12,381 bases of DNA, taken from contig JAFGND010000074.1 in NCBI GenBank assembly GCA_016927185.1, positions 1 through 12,381 of the forward strand, read 5' to 3'. Positions 1 to 8,011 of this stretch are shown here, piece after piece. The notes under the pieces are model-generated. The model did not search any database, was not told the origin of the DNA, and was given only the letters and a program-made list of their open reading frames with translations. Position 1 is the stretch's first letter, and each line of letters opens with the position of its first letter. The position numbers and the translations under genes were made by a program. The DNA comes from Candidatus Coatesiibacteriota bacterium. Its GTDB lineage: Bacteria > JAFGND01.

Positions 1-1
1 G

Positions 2-886
2 GCAGCATTGAGAAATGGACCGGTTGGCACAGCAATGCAGGCAACAGCAATGATGCTCAGATTCTACAAAGGTGGAACATTAGGAGAAGAAGCACCATCC
101 TTGAACATTGGTTACCCACTTAACCATGGAGTAGTAATAGTAGGCTGGGATGATGCAAGAAATGGTGGTTCCTGGAAATGGAAGAACAGCTGGGGAACTG
201 GCTGGGGTGAACAAGGTTATGGCTGGACAAGATTCGGAACTTCAGAAATGGGTGCTTATACATGGAGTTGCACAGCTTTTTCAGAAGGCAGCCAGAAATC
301 AATAACAGTAACTTATCCAAATGGTGGAGAACGCCTCCAGGGAAATTCACAGATTTATATTAGATGGACAACCACTGGGACTATTAACCTGGTTGATCTT
401 TTCCTTACAACAAATTCTGGTTCATCCTGGGCAGCAATTGCAACAAGGCAGAATAATAACGGTAGTTATGGCTGGACAGTACCTAATATTGACGCGATAA
501 GCTGCAAGATTAGAGTAAAAGACAGTGAAGATACAGGTACAACATCTTATGATGACAGTGATAGAACATTCGAGATTTACAAATCCACTGGCTTCAAATA
601 TGCAAAAGATGCAATGTATCTACCTTCCAGGCTGTCACTTTCTGTTTCTCCATCACCTTTCTTCAGCTCAGCTAAAGTCAGCTTCAATCTTCCAGTATCT
701 GACAAAGTAGTAATTGAAGTCTATGATATTCAGGGAAGACTTGCAAAGAAAATGACATCTGCATACTACAATGCTGGAAGCCATACAATAATATGGAATG
801 CAAATGACTTGCCGACAGGTGCATATATTGTTAAAATGCTTACCAACAATACAACAATAACAAGAAACATCCTGCATCTGAAATAG
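2..886 (+). CDS. Papain-like (C1 family) cysteine peptidase with Ig-like and T9SS sorting domains, 5'-partial
   Basis: The reading frame is open through the left edge, so the true start lies outside; the TTG at 8 is internal. About 294 C-terminal residues are seen. Counting from the codon at 8, residues 1-92 match the C-terminal half of a papain-fold peptidase: the GPV segment, NHGVVIVGWDD with catalytic His40, and WKWKNSWGTGWGEQGY with catalytic Asn60. The nucleophilic Cys and any signal or propeptide would lie upstream. Residues 98-190 resemble an Ig-like/Kre9-Knh1-type beta domain (YPNGGE...IRW). Residues 208-292 form a FlgD-Ig-like type A sorting domain (SPSPF, VYDIQGRLA, LPTGAYIVKM). I infer a secreted, probably surface-anchored or released protease exported by T9SS. 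The peptidase assignment is firm; the substrate is unknown. The gene ends 22 bp before a strong hairpin terminator. Confidence 0.9.
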   Translation, partial: AALRNGPVGTAMQATAMMLRFYKGGTLGEEAPSLNIGYPLNHGVVIVGWDDARNGGSWKWKNSWGTGWGEQGYGWTRFGTSEMGAYTWSCTAFSEGSQKSITVTYPNGGERLQGNSQIYIRWTTTGTINLVDLFLTTNSGSSWAAIATRQNNNGSYGWTVPNIDAISCKIRVKDSEDTGTTSYDDSDRTFEIYKSTGFKYAKDAMYLPSRLSLSVSPSPFFSSAKVSFNLPVSDKVVIEVYDIQGRLAKKMTSAYYNAGSHTIIWNANDLPTGAYIVKMLTNNTTITRNILHLK

Positions 887-908
887 AAACAGTCATGTCA
901 TAAAGAAA

Positions 909-937
909 AGAGCCAGAAAATTCTGGCTCTTTTTTTT
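909..937. terminator. Bidirectional intrinsic terminator
   Basis: A perfect 10-bp inverted repeat, AGAGCCAGAA (909-918) and TTCTGGCTCT (921-930), is followed on the plus strand by an uninterrupted T run to 937. On the minus strand the hairpin is followed by the weaker tract TTTTCTTTA. It lies between convergent genes, 22 bp after the peptidase stop and 18 bp after the stop of the minus-strand gene at 956-1918, so it probably ends transcription from both sides. Confidence 0.88.
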
Positions 938-955
938 CACTTCTGTTTTTTCTTA

Positions 956-1918
956 TTATCTCAATATCACGGTTTTTGCTGTTGCGACTGTCTTGCCATC
1001 ACTTGCTAATCTGTAAAAATAAATCCCTGCCGGCAGTTTCATGCCTTTCTCATCAGTTCCATTCCAGTATGAATACTGTATTCCATTATTGTATCGCTTT
1101 CTTGAAATGACTGCTTTTTTTCTCCCTTTCAAGTCATAAACTGCGAGTTCAATTTCCTTGCCCCTCAAGTCATTCCCTATACAGTATGCAATCTTTGTCC
1201 TGTAAATGAAAGGATTGGGAGAATTAAGACAGAAATGAGTTTTGACTGGGATATTTCTGCTGAATTGATCATCGCCTTCGAAGCCTTCCTTCTTGTCTGA
1301 TACAATAGCCCTGAACATAGGTATCGAATTAGCTGTTGTACTTCTTGTCCAGGATGAACTGCTGTCTCTATAAGCATAATGCTCTCTTGATTGCTCTCCC
1401 ATAGAAGTATCCTTGCCTACTCTCGGTTCTCTCTTGTCTTCTCCCCACCACATTACAAGCCAGAAAACCTGAGTGTCTGAACCAGTTACCTTGAGATCAG
1501 AAAAATCCATGCTTACCCATGCAGGACTTACTGGAGTGTCTGATATTGTAGATTCCTTTAGCTCCAGATCATTATCATCAGGGAAGTCATTGCTTGAATT
1601 CATCTGAACACTGAATTTCACTTTCTTTGTATGCCTGCTGGAATTGAACAGGTAAAACAATCCACCTCTTACATAGCAGGGAGTTTCAGGAGGATAAGGT
1701 GTTATGAAATGAACTCCAATTCTTGCACCTGCGTTATCAGATACATAACTCCATGTTTCAGCTCCACCATCATCCCATTTCAAGGTATCTCCCTCAGCTC
1801 CTGTTTTGCTGTTCACCAGGGGAATATAATTTTTCAGTTCCGAATTGACAACCTTGTTGTTATCTGCAAACAAATTGCTGTAGGCCAGAAAAAACAATAA
1901 TAAACAAGAAATTCGCAT
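956..1918 (-). CDS. Secreted protein with jelly-roll-like domain and T9SS type A sorting domain
   Basis: A 320-aa protein. Residues 1-18 form a signal peptide (MRISCLLLFFLAYSNLFA). Residues about 45-208 look like a beta-sandwich of the kind seen in FCB secreted proteins: a WDDGG motif near 48-52, many aromatic residues, the MWWGEDKREP segment and a W-rich end; I cannot name a family. Residues about 230-320 are a FlgD-Ig-like sorting domain (NSPNPF, VYDLKGRK, YWNGTDEKG, LPAGIYFYRL). The protein probably crosses the outer membrane by T9SS and is cleaved or anchored there. A clear AAGGAG Shine-Dalgarno (complement of 1924-1929) sits 5 bases before the ATG and overlaps the stop codon of the upstream lipoprotein gene, so the two genes form an operon with a 9-bp gap. 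No catalytic motif is visible; a binding or adhesive role is a guess. Confidence 0.85.
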   Translation of the reverse strand: MRISCLLLFFLAYSNLFADNNKVVNSELKNYIPLVNSKTGAEGDTLKWDDGGAETWSYVSDNAGARIGVHFITPYPPETPCYVRGGLFYLFNSSRHTKKVKFSVQMNSSNDFPDDNDLELKESTISDTPVSPAWVSMDFSDLKVTGSDTQVFWLVMWWGEDKREPRVGKDTSMGEQSREHYAYRDSSSSWTRSTTANSIPMFRAIVSDKKEGFEGDDQFSRNIPVKTHFCLNSPNPFIYRTKIAYCIGNDLRGKEIELAVYDLKGRKKAVISRKRYNNGIQYSYWNGTDEKGMKLPAGIYFYRLASDGKTVATAKTVILR

Positions 1919-1927
1919 ATCAACTCC

Positions 1928-2686
1928 TTAATTATTTGTATAAGCAGATTGAAGAATTTCCTTCTGCCTGTCATTTTGAATAAAAGCCACAACGTACATT
2001 CTTTCTTTGTTCCATTTTCTGTCTATAGTAAACAAGTGCGAAACACTTATACTGTCTCCTGCACCAAATCTTACTTCATCTCCCAGATAATAACCAAAAG
2101 TGTCTCTTGCAACGCAATTCAATGTATATTGCCTTGATGTCCCTTTGTCAGTATATATTATCCCATCTTCAAGTAATACCATTCTTAAATAGAAATCACC
2201 ATTTCCTGGTGGGGAATTCACAATAATGGTTGCTTTTATTGAACTTCCTGCCCTTACTGAACCTGATAATCTCAGGTTTATAGGGGTTTGCATTTCCTGC
2301 CTGACTATCATAGCATCGTAATATTCATTATACATATTACTTGAATAATATACTTTCTCTAATCCATCAAATATTGCAAGAGGCATTGAAGTAACATTAT
2401 AATAATTGAACCTTGCCTGGGTTGTATCATTACCAAAAGTATCTCCGGATGAAGAATGCCATTGTATAACTGTCACCTTGTAAGCTTCCTCGCTTTTCAG
2501 CAAGTCAGCTGCCCTGTTTGCTCTGTCGCAATTCTCCATGTCAGTTGTTGTGGTAAAAAGCTCCAGAAGCACCAATCTGTTTGAAGCATCGTCATCATTA
2601 TTATCGTATGGATTCGGCAGCTTCTCGCAAGAAAAGCATATCAATAACAAAGTGAAAACAGCTGCAAATGTTTTTCTCATATCCAT
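1928..2686 (-). CDS. Omp28-like outer-membrane lipoprotein with thioredoxin-type domain
   Basis: A 252-aa protein. Residues 1-20 are a lipoprotein signal with lipobox FSC (acyl Cys20), followed by an Asp/Asn-rich linker. Residues 37-115 show the Omp28-type thioredoxin-like pattern: VLLELFT, a Cys region, VTVIQWHSSSGDTF and the cis-Pro segment TSMPLAIFDG (Pro102). Residues 135-252 form the accompanying beta domain, ending in the family-like YVVAFIQNDRQKEILQSAY. The usual CxxC after LxEEFT is absent; only Cys53 remains, in TTTDMENCDRA, so dithiol chemistry is unlikely. The ATG at 2686 has no clear Shine-Dalgarno; an in-frame ATG two codons later (2680) is equally plausible. It is the first gene of an operon with the secreted sorting-domain protein downstream. 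Its role is unknown; I infer an outer-membrane-associated function. Confidence 0.8.
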   Translation of the reverse strand: MDMRKTFAAVFTLLLICFSCEKLPNPYDNNDDDASNRLVLLELFTTTTDMENCDRANRAADLLKSEEAYKVTVIQWHSSSGDTFGNDTTQARFNYYNVTSMPLAIFDGLEKVYYSSNMYNEYYDAMIVRQEMQTPINLRLSGSVRAGSSIKATIIVNSPPGNGDFYLRMVLLEDGIIYTDKGTSRQYTLNCVARDTFGYYLGDEVRFGAGDSISVSHLFTIDRKWNKERMYVVAFIQNDRQKEILQSAYTNN

Positions 2687-2703
2687 ACTTTTTAGACGGT
2701 CAT

Positions 2704-2733
2704 GTTATTTGCCTGAAACCTAAATAAAGTCAA
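2704..2733 (-). promoter_or_regulatory. Candidate promoter for the Omp28-like operon
   Basis: On the minus strand, TTGACT (complement of 2728-2733) is separated by 18 bp from AATAAC (complement of 2704-2709), a 5/6 match to the -35 and a 4/6 match to the -10 consensus. It lies 18-47 bp upstream of the ATG at 2686. Pattern match only. Confidence 0.35.
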
Positions 2734-2766
2734 GAGATTTAAATAACTTGATTTCTAAATTATTGC

Positions 2767-2796
2767 TTGACAAAGAGTATCACAATCCAGATTCAT
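2767..2796 (+). promoter_or_regulatory. Candidate promoter (-35 TTGACA, weak -10) for the propeller protein
   Basis: A perfect TTGACA lies at 2767-2772 in the divergent intergenic region, 43 bp before the ATG at 2816. The best -10 candidates at the right spacing (GATTCA/ATTCAT, 2790-2796) match poorly, so only the -35 half is convincing. Confidence 0.35.
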
Positions 2797-2815
2797 AAAA
2801 AGAAAAGGAGACATC

Positions 2816-4249
2816 ATGAAAAATATCATAATTTTATTACTAGGTGTTTATGCATCCCTGAGTGGATTAAGCTGGTCTCACTGGCAAGGTAATGCACAGC
2901 ATACTGGAAATCTCCAGTTGCCTTCAATATCATCTCCCATACAGCAATGGGCAAAGACAGGAGGCTCTTTTACTACAATAGATGGGGTAATAATATATAA
3001 CATGCCATCACACGCTTCAAACATGCATACATATGATTATTTTGGCAATTCGACATGGAATCAGGCATTACCGGATAAGGAATACTATTCACTTATTTCC
3101 GATGACAGATATGCATTCATAGATTACAGTGAATGGACAAGATATGGAATAAAGTACTTCAGGTATTATTTCAGGGTATTCGACAAACAGCATAATGAAT
3201 TGTGGAGCTGCCAGGCTTCTGGAGATTTCATGAACAATGCTGGAAGGACTTATCAGGATGCAATCAAGGGAAACAATACCTGGATACTTGGAACAAACTA
3301 CTGGTATGAAGGTTACTATTTTTATGGAACATTGTATGTTTTCAACAGTTCAGGAACTGAACAATTTCATCTTGATGTAAATCCTTCCTTCTCAAGAAAT
3401 TCCCTTGCCATAGACAGGAACAACAGCGTAATTTATATAGCAGGTGAAAAAGGCTATTATATGGCTGATGAATACCCAGCAGCAGTAGTTGCAGTTAACA
3501 TGAATGGAACACAGAAGTGGAAGAGGGATTTCAGTTCCCCTACTGCTTCATTCAAGCATTCACCGATTATCGAGGATCTGACTTCAAATCTTCATTTATA
3601 TGCAACTTTTGACACAACATTGTATTGCATTAATGGAAGTGACGGAAGCATAAGCTGGCAAAAGGAAGGAGCTACTAATGCTCCTGCTGTAGATATGAAC
3701 AATAATGGTCTTGTTTTCTCACCATCAAGAACAAAGCTTTCCCAATATTCATCATCAGGCAATCTCAACTGCTCTTATACTTTTCCTTCTGAAATAAAGA
3801 GTCCACCAATTATTGATACTACAGGTAATGTTTATATTGCATGCAATCAAAGGCTTTACTCACTTACAAACAATCTTTCGTTAAGATGGCAGCTTGATGT
3901 AAGCAATATAAATAGCGAAGTCAATCTTCTTTTGGGAGATTATATGTATATCTTCGTAAATAACAAGACTGCTGGAACTCTTACCTGCATATCTGACAGG
4001 ACTTCTGTAAAACGCTTCCTTGTTGATATTCCTGAAAAGGAATCCTTGTTCTCATGTTATCCCAATCCTTTCAGGGAGAGATTGTTCGTGAAATCTGAAA
4101 GCAGGATTGAAATTTATACTATTGAAGGCAGGCTTATGATGATTAAGGAGAAGGGTAATCAGATAATTGATACAAAAGATTTTGCAAAAGGGATATACCT
4201 GATTAAATCTGGGAAAAAAACAAGGACAGTAGTAAAAATCGAGGATTAA
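2816..4249 (+). CDS. Secreted PQQ-like beta-propeller protein with T9SS type A sorting domain
   Basis: A 477-aa protein. Residues 1-19 are a signal peptide. Residue 22 onward has the WxQGNAQHTGN opening typical of PQQ-like/quinoprotein-type repeat proteins. Residues about 40-395 carry divergent blade repeats, for example GTLYVFNSSGTEQF, AAVVAVNMNGTQKWKRDF, TTLYCINGSDGSISWQKEG, GNVYIACNQRLYSL and SLRWQLDV. Residues about 402-477 are a compact sorting domain (SCYPNPFRERLFV, IEIYTIEGRLM, FAKGIYLIKSG). No PQQ-dehydrogenase active-site signature is apparent, so a structural or binding propeller is more likely than an enzyme. AAGGAG at 2805-2810 lies 5 bp before the ATG. The 61-bp gap to the next plus-strand gene, with no obvious terminator, suggests co-transcription with the lipoprotein at 4311. 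Confidence 0.85.
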   Translation: MKNIIILLLGVYASLSGLSWSHWQGNAQHTGNLQLPSISSPIQQWAKTGGSFTTIDGVIIYNMPSHASNMHTYDYFGNSTWNQALPDKEYYSLISDDRYAFIDYSEWTRYGIKYFRYYFRVFDKQHNELWSCQASGDFMNNAGRTYQDAIKGNNTWILGTNYWYEGYYFYGTLYVFNSSGTEQFHLDVNPSFSRNSLAIDRNNSVIYIAGEKGYYMADEYPAAVVAVNMNGTQKWKRDFSSPTASFKHSPIIEDLTSNLHLYATFDTTLYCINGSDGSISWQKEGATNAPAVDMNNNGLVFSPSRTKLSQYSSSGNLNCSYTFPSEIKSPPIIDTTGNVYIACNQRLYSLTNNLSLRWQLDVSNINSEVNLLLGDYMYIFVNNKTAGTLTCISDRTSVKRFLVDIPEKESLFSCYPNPFRERLFVKSESRIEIYTIEGRLMMIKEKGNQIIDTKDFAKGIYLIKSGKKTRTVVKIED

Positions 4250-4299
4250 CTAATAAGCTTGACGCAAACTGTGCTTTCCTGTTGTACTTCCAGCATTTC

Positions 4300-4305
4300 A
4301 GGAGG
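4300..4305 (+). promoter_or_regulatory. Shine-Dalgarno that fixes a TTG start
   Basis: AGGAGG at 4300-4305 is placed 5 bp before TTG 4311-4313. No ATG occurs in frame between it and the hydrophobic signal segment, so it supports TTG as the start of the lipoprotein gene. Confidence 0.75.
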
Positions 4306-4310
4306 AAAGT

Positions 4311-4943
4311 TTGAAATATAAAATAATTCTTGTTTTCATATTCTTATTTTTTATCTCATGTGCCAGAAAGACAACAGATGAAGATTCTGTTAAGAAGACA
4401 GAACAGACAGAAGAAAAGAAGCAGACTGAACCTGAGAAAAACGGAAATCATCTATGGAAAACCTGTAAGGATTCACTATCAGTCACTCCTCTAGATGGCT
4501 TCATGAAGACAAAAGATGGAAAAGTTGAAAAATTTTCCGGGAAATGGACTTCCATAAGAAGATATGGAAGAGCATTAAGGATAGAATTCTCAAACAAGGC
4601 TCCTGCAAATCCTGACACTCCAATAGTCACTGCTAATAATGCATTTCATATTATTCTAGGACAGGTGAAACCGGATGAGGTATTCAAGAAAACCTTTGAA
4701 GATACTGTTGATGAAGCATTGTATGATTCATATTACCATATCAACCAGAAAAACAATGTTTCATATGAAATTCCTCATGGTGACTGGTCATTGACTCTGA
4801 AAATCGGGAAAATAGAATCTGCAGCAGTAGAGGGAGAATTAAATTTGCAGATTAAAAGCAAGGATAACAAGGAAGTTGTTGGAGAGCTTAAAGGATACTT
4901 CAAGGCTCTTGCATACCCTAAAGATCTACTTGTCACGAAGTAG
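4311..4943 (+). CDS. Putative lipoprotein of unknown function
   Basis: A 210-aa protein starting at TTG with a strong ribosome binding site. Residues 1-17 are a lipoprotein signal (FLFFISC, acyl Cys17). Residues 18-45 are a highly charged Lys/Glu/Thr linker, consistent with a tether. Residues about 47-205 form a single domain with alternating beta-strand-like segments (FSGKWTSIRRYGRALRIEF, AFHIILGQV, WSLTLKIGKIESAAVEGEL, VVGELKGYFKA), which looks like a beta-sandwich or barrel. I recognise no family and see no catalytic motif. It follows the propeller gene by 61 bp and may be its operon partner. Its last 18 bp overlap the end of the convergent RNA methyltransferase gene. A TTGACG at 4259-4264 could be a -35 for an internal promoter, but the -10 is poor. 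Confidence 0.8.
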   Translation: MKYKIILVFIFLFFISCARKTTDEDSVKKTEQTEEKKQTEPEKNGNHLWKTCKDSLSVTPLDGFMKTKDGKVEKFSGKWTSIRRYGRALRIEFSNKAPANPDTPIVTANNAFHIILGQVKPDEVFKKTFEDTVDEALYDSYYHINQKNNVSYEIPHGDWSLTLKIGKIESAAVEGELNLQIKSKDNKEVVGELKGYFKALAYPKDLLVTK

Positions 4944-6128
4944 CAAGGGAGACCATATTTCAAGATGATCTGTCTGAGGGAAGAAATCCACTGTGCTTAT
5001 TATATCACATTTATAACCAATATCTATTAGTATTTCAATATCTCTCAGGAAACTCGGTGGATCGCAGGAAATATATATAATCTGCCTTGGTTTCTTTATC
5101 AATAGTTGCCTTAGAAGATTCTTGTCAAGTCCATCCCTTGGTGGATCAAGAAGTATGCAGGCATAGTCAAGACAAGATTGATTTCTCAAGAATTCAATAT
5201 CCGACTGATTGAAGTATTCGACATTATTGAAACCATTTATAATTGCATTCCTTGAAGATTGATCCGCATTCTCTTTGTCTATATCACAACCCAATACTTT
5301 CCTGAAAAATGGAGCAAGGGCAATACTGAAGAAACCTACACCACAATGCAAATCAATGAGAAGATCCTTTTCATAAGCACTCAGATATGCATTTATTTGC
5401 TGTGTCAAACGTCTTGCCATCACCGGATTGATCTGGAAAAAATGCCTGGCATTATACTGATAAGCGAATGTCTTTCCTGAATGTCTTATAATCGTATTGA
5501 GTGTCTTGTCAGTTTTCAACACCTCAATATCAGGTGAAAAATAATCCACTTCGTTTTCATCACATCTTGCCATTATTCTTATCAAATCTATGTTCCCTTT
5601 AACATCATTTCCAATTCTATCCTTTATGCTGTCTTTTATATCATTTATCTTTTCATCTATAATCATGCAATTATCTATTTCCACAATATTGCATGAATTT
5701 TCCTCAAGCAATCCAATCTTTGTTTTTTCATCATTTACTGAAGCTCTGTAAGTGACTTTCTGTCTGTAATTCCAGCAATCTCCCTGAAGAACTGGTGTTG
5801 TTTCTATCTTCCCCTTGAAATTCCTTCTTATCAATTCTTCAAGCATATCCAGCTTTAAATCCTTCTGAAATTCAGTATCAGTATGCTGCAAGTTGCATCC
5901 ACCACACATTCCGTAAAACTTACATTTGGGGGTGATGCGTCTTTTGGAAGGATTAATTATCTTGATTACCTTGCCCCATGAAACTCCTCTTTTCTTTCCG
6001 GTTATTTCAACCTCTACTTCCTCATCCGGGAGGACATATGGGATAAGTATTATTCCATGATTCCTGTCTCTGAGAAGTCCAAAAGCTCCCCAGATTAGTT
6101 TTTCTATTGAACCTTGCACTATTTCCAT
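4926..6128 (-). CDS. 23S rRNA (uracil-5-)-methyltransferase, RlmD/TrmA family
   Basis: A 400-aa protein of the usual length for the RlmD (RumA)/TrmA superfamily, which makes 5-methyluridine in rRNA or tRNA using S-adenosylmethionine. Residues 1-58 resemble a TRAM RNA-binding domain. Cys69, Cys75, Cys78 (CKFYGMCGGC) and Cys154 match the four ligands of the family [4Fe-4S] cluster. The Rossmann-fold domain shows LIDLHCGVGFFSIAL (258-271), LLDPPRDGL (326-334), YISCDPPSFLRD with nucleophile Cys355, and FFPQTDHLE with the catalytic-base Glu390. The presence of the cluster favours the RlmD-like branch over TrmA; I cannot tell which U (for example 1939 or 747) is modified. AAGG (complement of 6136-6139) precedes the ATG, which overlaps the stop of the upstream permease gene by one base (TAATG). 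It is the last gene of the DUF711-TSUP operon. Confidence 0.93.
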   Translation of the reverse strand: MEIVQGSIEKLIWGAFGLLRDRNHGIILIPYVLPDEEVEVEITGKKRGVSWGKVIKIINPSKRRITPKCKFYGMCGGCNLQHTDTEFQKDLKLDMLEELIRRNFKGKIETTPVLQGDCWNYRQKVTYRASVNDEKTKIGLLEENSCNIVEIDNCMIIDEKINDIKDSIKDRIGNDVKGNIDLIRIMARCDENEVDYFSPDIEVLKTDKTLNTIIRHSGKTFAYQYNARHFFQINPVMARRLTQQINAYLSAYEKDLLIDLHCGVGFFSIALAPFFRKVLGCDIDKENADQSSRNAIINGFNNVEYFNQSDIEFLRNQSCLDYACILLDPPRDGLDKNLLRQLLIKKPRQIIYISCDPPSFLRDIEILIDIGYKCDIISTVDFFPQTDHLEIWSPLLLRDK

Positions 6129-6871
6129 TAAAATACCTTGAGAAGTTTCAAACCACTCAGGACAACTGCTGCAACAATAGCATAATTGACAAATGAAGAA
6201 TCCTTTTTAAGTGCAAGATGTGTTCCAAGATATCCTCCAAGCATACTTCCGCATGTCAATATCATTGCAGGGAATAGTTCAACCTTTCCTCCTATAGCAT
6301 AAATTATTAATGAAGGTAGTATAAAAATCAGCACTGTTGTTATTTTTGCTGAATTGACTTTAACCATATCGTCTACATAACAGAATGAAATAGCTGCTAT
6401 AAGAAATAATCCAACACCTGCCTGGAAAAGCCCTCCGTAAAATCCTATCAATATGAATATTGGGGCAATTATATACCATGGCTGCTTCCTGGTATTCCTT
6501 ATCTTGAGTTTTGATTTGAAAACAGTGAGTACAGCGAAAAATATGATTATTATTCCGAATATTGTTTGCAAAGTATCTGACTTTATCCTTATTCCAAGAA
6601 GTGAACCTGCCACTGATCCGATAACAGTCCAGCCAGCAAGCTTAAGCCCAATCATTATACCTTCTCTTGCCTTACTCATGAATTTATAAACAGAAAGTAC
6701 ATTCTGAAAGAAAATCCCTATCCTGTTGGTTCCGTTTGCTATATCCGCAGGAAGACCAAGAAAAATCAAGGCAGGTATAGTAAGAACACTTCCAGCTCCT
6801 GCAAGTATATTTATTATCCCTGCAACAAAACCTGCAAGAAAAATCAACAAGTATTTAAGCCATGTTTCCAT
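6128..6871 (-). CDS. TauE/SafE (TSUP) family membrane transporter
   Basis: A 247-aa inner-membrane protein with about eight hydrophobic segments, roughly at 7-23, 28-40, 75-95, 103-118, 133-160, 174-195, 199-218 and 228-245. The first half carries the family-like motif AGAGSVLTIPALIFLGLP (24-41) followed by ANGTNR, and the second half its internal repeat GFYGGLFQAGVGLFLI (143-158). TSUP proteins export or import anions such as sulfite, sulfoacetate or other sulfonates and organic acids; the substrate cannot be read from sequence. The start codon directly abuts the stop of the DUF711 gene (TAA|ATG) with no good Shine-Dalgarno of its own, suggesting translational coupling, and its stop overlaps the methyltransferase start by one base. 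Confidence 0.9.
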   Translation of the reverse strand: METWLKYLLIFLAGFVAGIINILAGAGSVLTIPALIFLGLPADIANGTNRIGIFFQNVLSVYKFMSKAREGIMIGLKLAGWTVIGSVAGSLLGIRIKSDTLQTIFGIIIIFFAVLTVFKSKLKIRNTRKQPWYIIAPIFILIGFYGGLFQAGVGLFLIAAISFCYVDDMVKVNSAKITTVLIFILPSLIIYAIGGKVELFPAMILTCGSMLGGYLGTHLALKKDSSFVNYAIVAAVVLSGLKLLKVF

Positions 6872-8011
6872 TTACTTAATTATATTACAGTCAACAAGAT
6901 ACGGTGAATTGAAAGATGTTCTGTCTCCTTCCTTCAGATTTGGAATCGGAAGCAGTCTTGCTGACAATGGTTTATCCAGTTTTATGGCAAGCGATGCAAC
7001 ATCAAGAAGCATTGCTGAAAGTGTTTCCTCAGATATGTTGCCTGAAAGTGGAATTGTGTCCAGTCCACAACCACAAACAGAGGAAAATAAAAGAATATCA
7101 TTTATTCCAAATGCTTTTTCATCAGAACGTCGTGCCAGACCAATATCCTCACAGATTGGCAGCATCAATCCTGAATATCCGCACAACTTGATATCCATCT
7201 CCCTTATTACAGATGTCACCATTGCTGCAATTGACAATGTCATAGGGGAGCCGAATTTTCCAGTACTCAGTTTTTCAAATGCAAAAGCAATGCTTCCATT
7301 TTCTGAAAGCGAGGGATTTATTGATGCATCTATTCCCATGTATTTTATGGAATTATCTTCTGCTATCTCACTGGATATTGCTTCAATTTTCTTCAATTCA
7401 CCTTCATAGATATTCTTGAAATTCACTCTTGCTTCCTTCAAATCTGAAGACAATGAAAAAGCTTTCATCAGAATATCAGCTGATTCAAGTCCAATTCCAA
7501 ATCCGGTTTCTCCTTCATGATATGCAGATGGGAAAAAGGGTATTCCTGGAGGACAATTGGCAATTGCAGCAAAACGAAAATTCCCGTTCCCATTGATTTC
7601 ATTGACTGATATTTCTTTTATCAATCTGGAAGTAGCAGATATTTTCCCATAATCTATTGACTTTCCTTTTGTTATCATTGAGGAAGCAGATATAATGTCG
7701 GAGTTTAAATTGATATCTTTCAATAATGAAACATGTTCAGTATTATTGGAATAGCCGATTCCAAGGAAACTTACGTCATTCTCTTTGCAAATCGTGTTCA
7801 TCAATATAAATAGCGAAATTATCTCATTCCTGTCCATTTTCTCAGTATATTGGCCATAAGGATTAGTTGCAATTCTTGTTGTCTGGACTTCATAACCTCT
7901 TTCCTTGAAATATCTTGCAGCCTTCCTGTTGAATTCTGCAGCCTTTACAAGCTGTTTCTCATTGAAGCCATATTTCAATGCCAAACCAGTTGTAATTGTC
8001 CTTATTTTCAT
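6872..8011 (-). CDS. DUF711 (UPF0210-like) family protein
   Basis: A 379-aa protein when started at the ATG at 8011 (MKIRTITTGL). This start resembles family N-termini and has CAAGG (complement of 8018-8022) 6 bp upstream. An in-frame ATG at 8032 would add seven residues (MQCSRLF) without a ribosome site. Family-type motifs run in order: CPPGIPFFPSAYHEG (153-167), GFGIGLESADILM (170-182), the DASINPSL segment (228-235), FGSPMTLSIAAM (253-264), GYSGLMLPICEDIGLARR (278-295), GLDTIPLSGN (316-325) and LLDVASLAIKLDKPLSARLLPIPN (335-358). The family is widespread and conserved but has no established reaction; the conserved acidic, His and Cys residues suggest an enzyme. It is the first gene of a tightly packed operon with a TSUP permease and an RlmD-type methyltransferase. 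The association with an anion permease hints at a small-molecule substrate, which is inference only. Confidence 0.9.
   Translation of the reverse strand: MKIRTITTGLALKYGFNEKQLVKAAEFNRKAARYFKERGYEVQTTRIATNPYGQYTEKMDRNEIISLFILMNTICKENDVSFLGIGYSNNTEHVSLLKDINLNSDIISASSMITKGKSIDYGKISATSRLIKEISVNEINGNGNFRFAAIANCPPGIPFFPSAYHEGETGFGIGLESADILMKAFSLSSDLKEARVNFKNIYEGELKKIEAISSEIAEDNSIKYMGIDASINPSLSENGSIAFAFEKLSTGKFGSPMTLSIAAMVTSVIREMDIKLCGYSGLMLPICEDIGLARRSDEKAFGINDILLFSSVCGCGLDTIPLSGNISEETLSAMLLDVASLAIKLDKPLSARLLPIPNLKEGDRTSFNSPYLVDCNIIK

Noticed and set aside
2816-4249. PQQ-dependent dehydrogenase
   Set aside because: The propeller repeats are divergent, no quinoprotein active-site signature is visible, and the C-terminus is a sorting domain.
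4926-6128. Asp in the SCDPPSFLRD motif of the methyltransferase, where SCNP is common
   Set aside because: Asp at this position also occurs in family members to my knowledge, and all catalytic residues are intact.
6726-7409. A 227-codon open frame on the plus strand
   Set aside because: It lies antisense to the well-supported DUF711 and TSUP genes, has no ribosome site and encodes no recognisable protein; it is a by-product of codon use.
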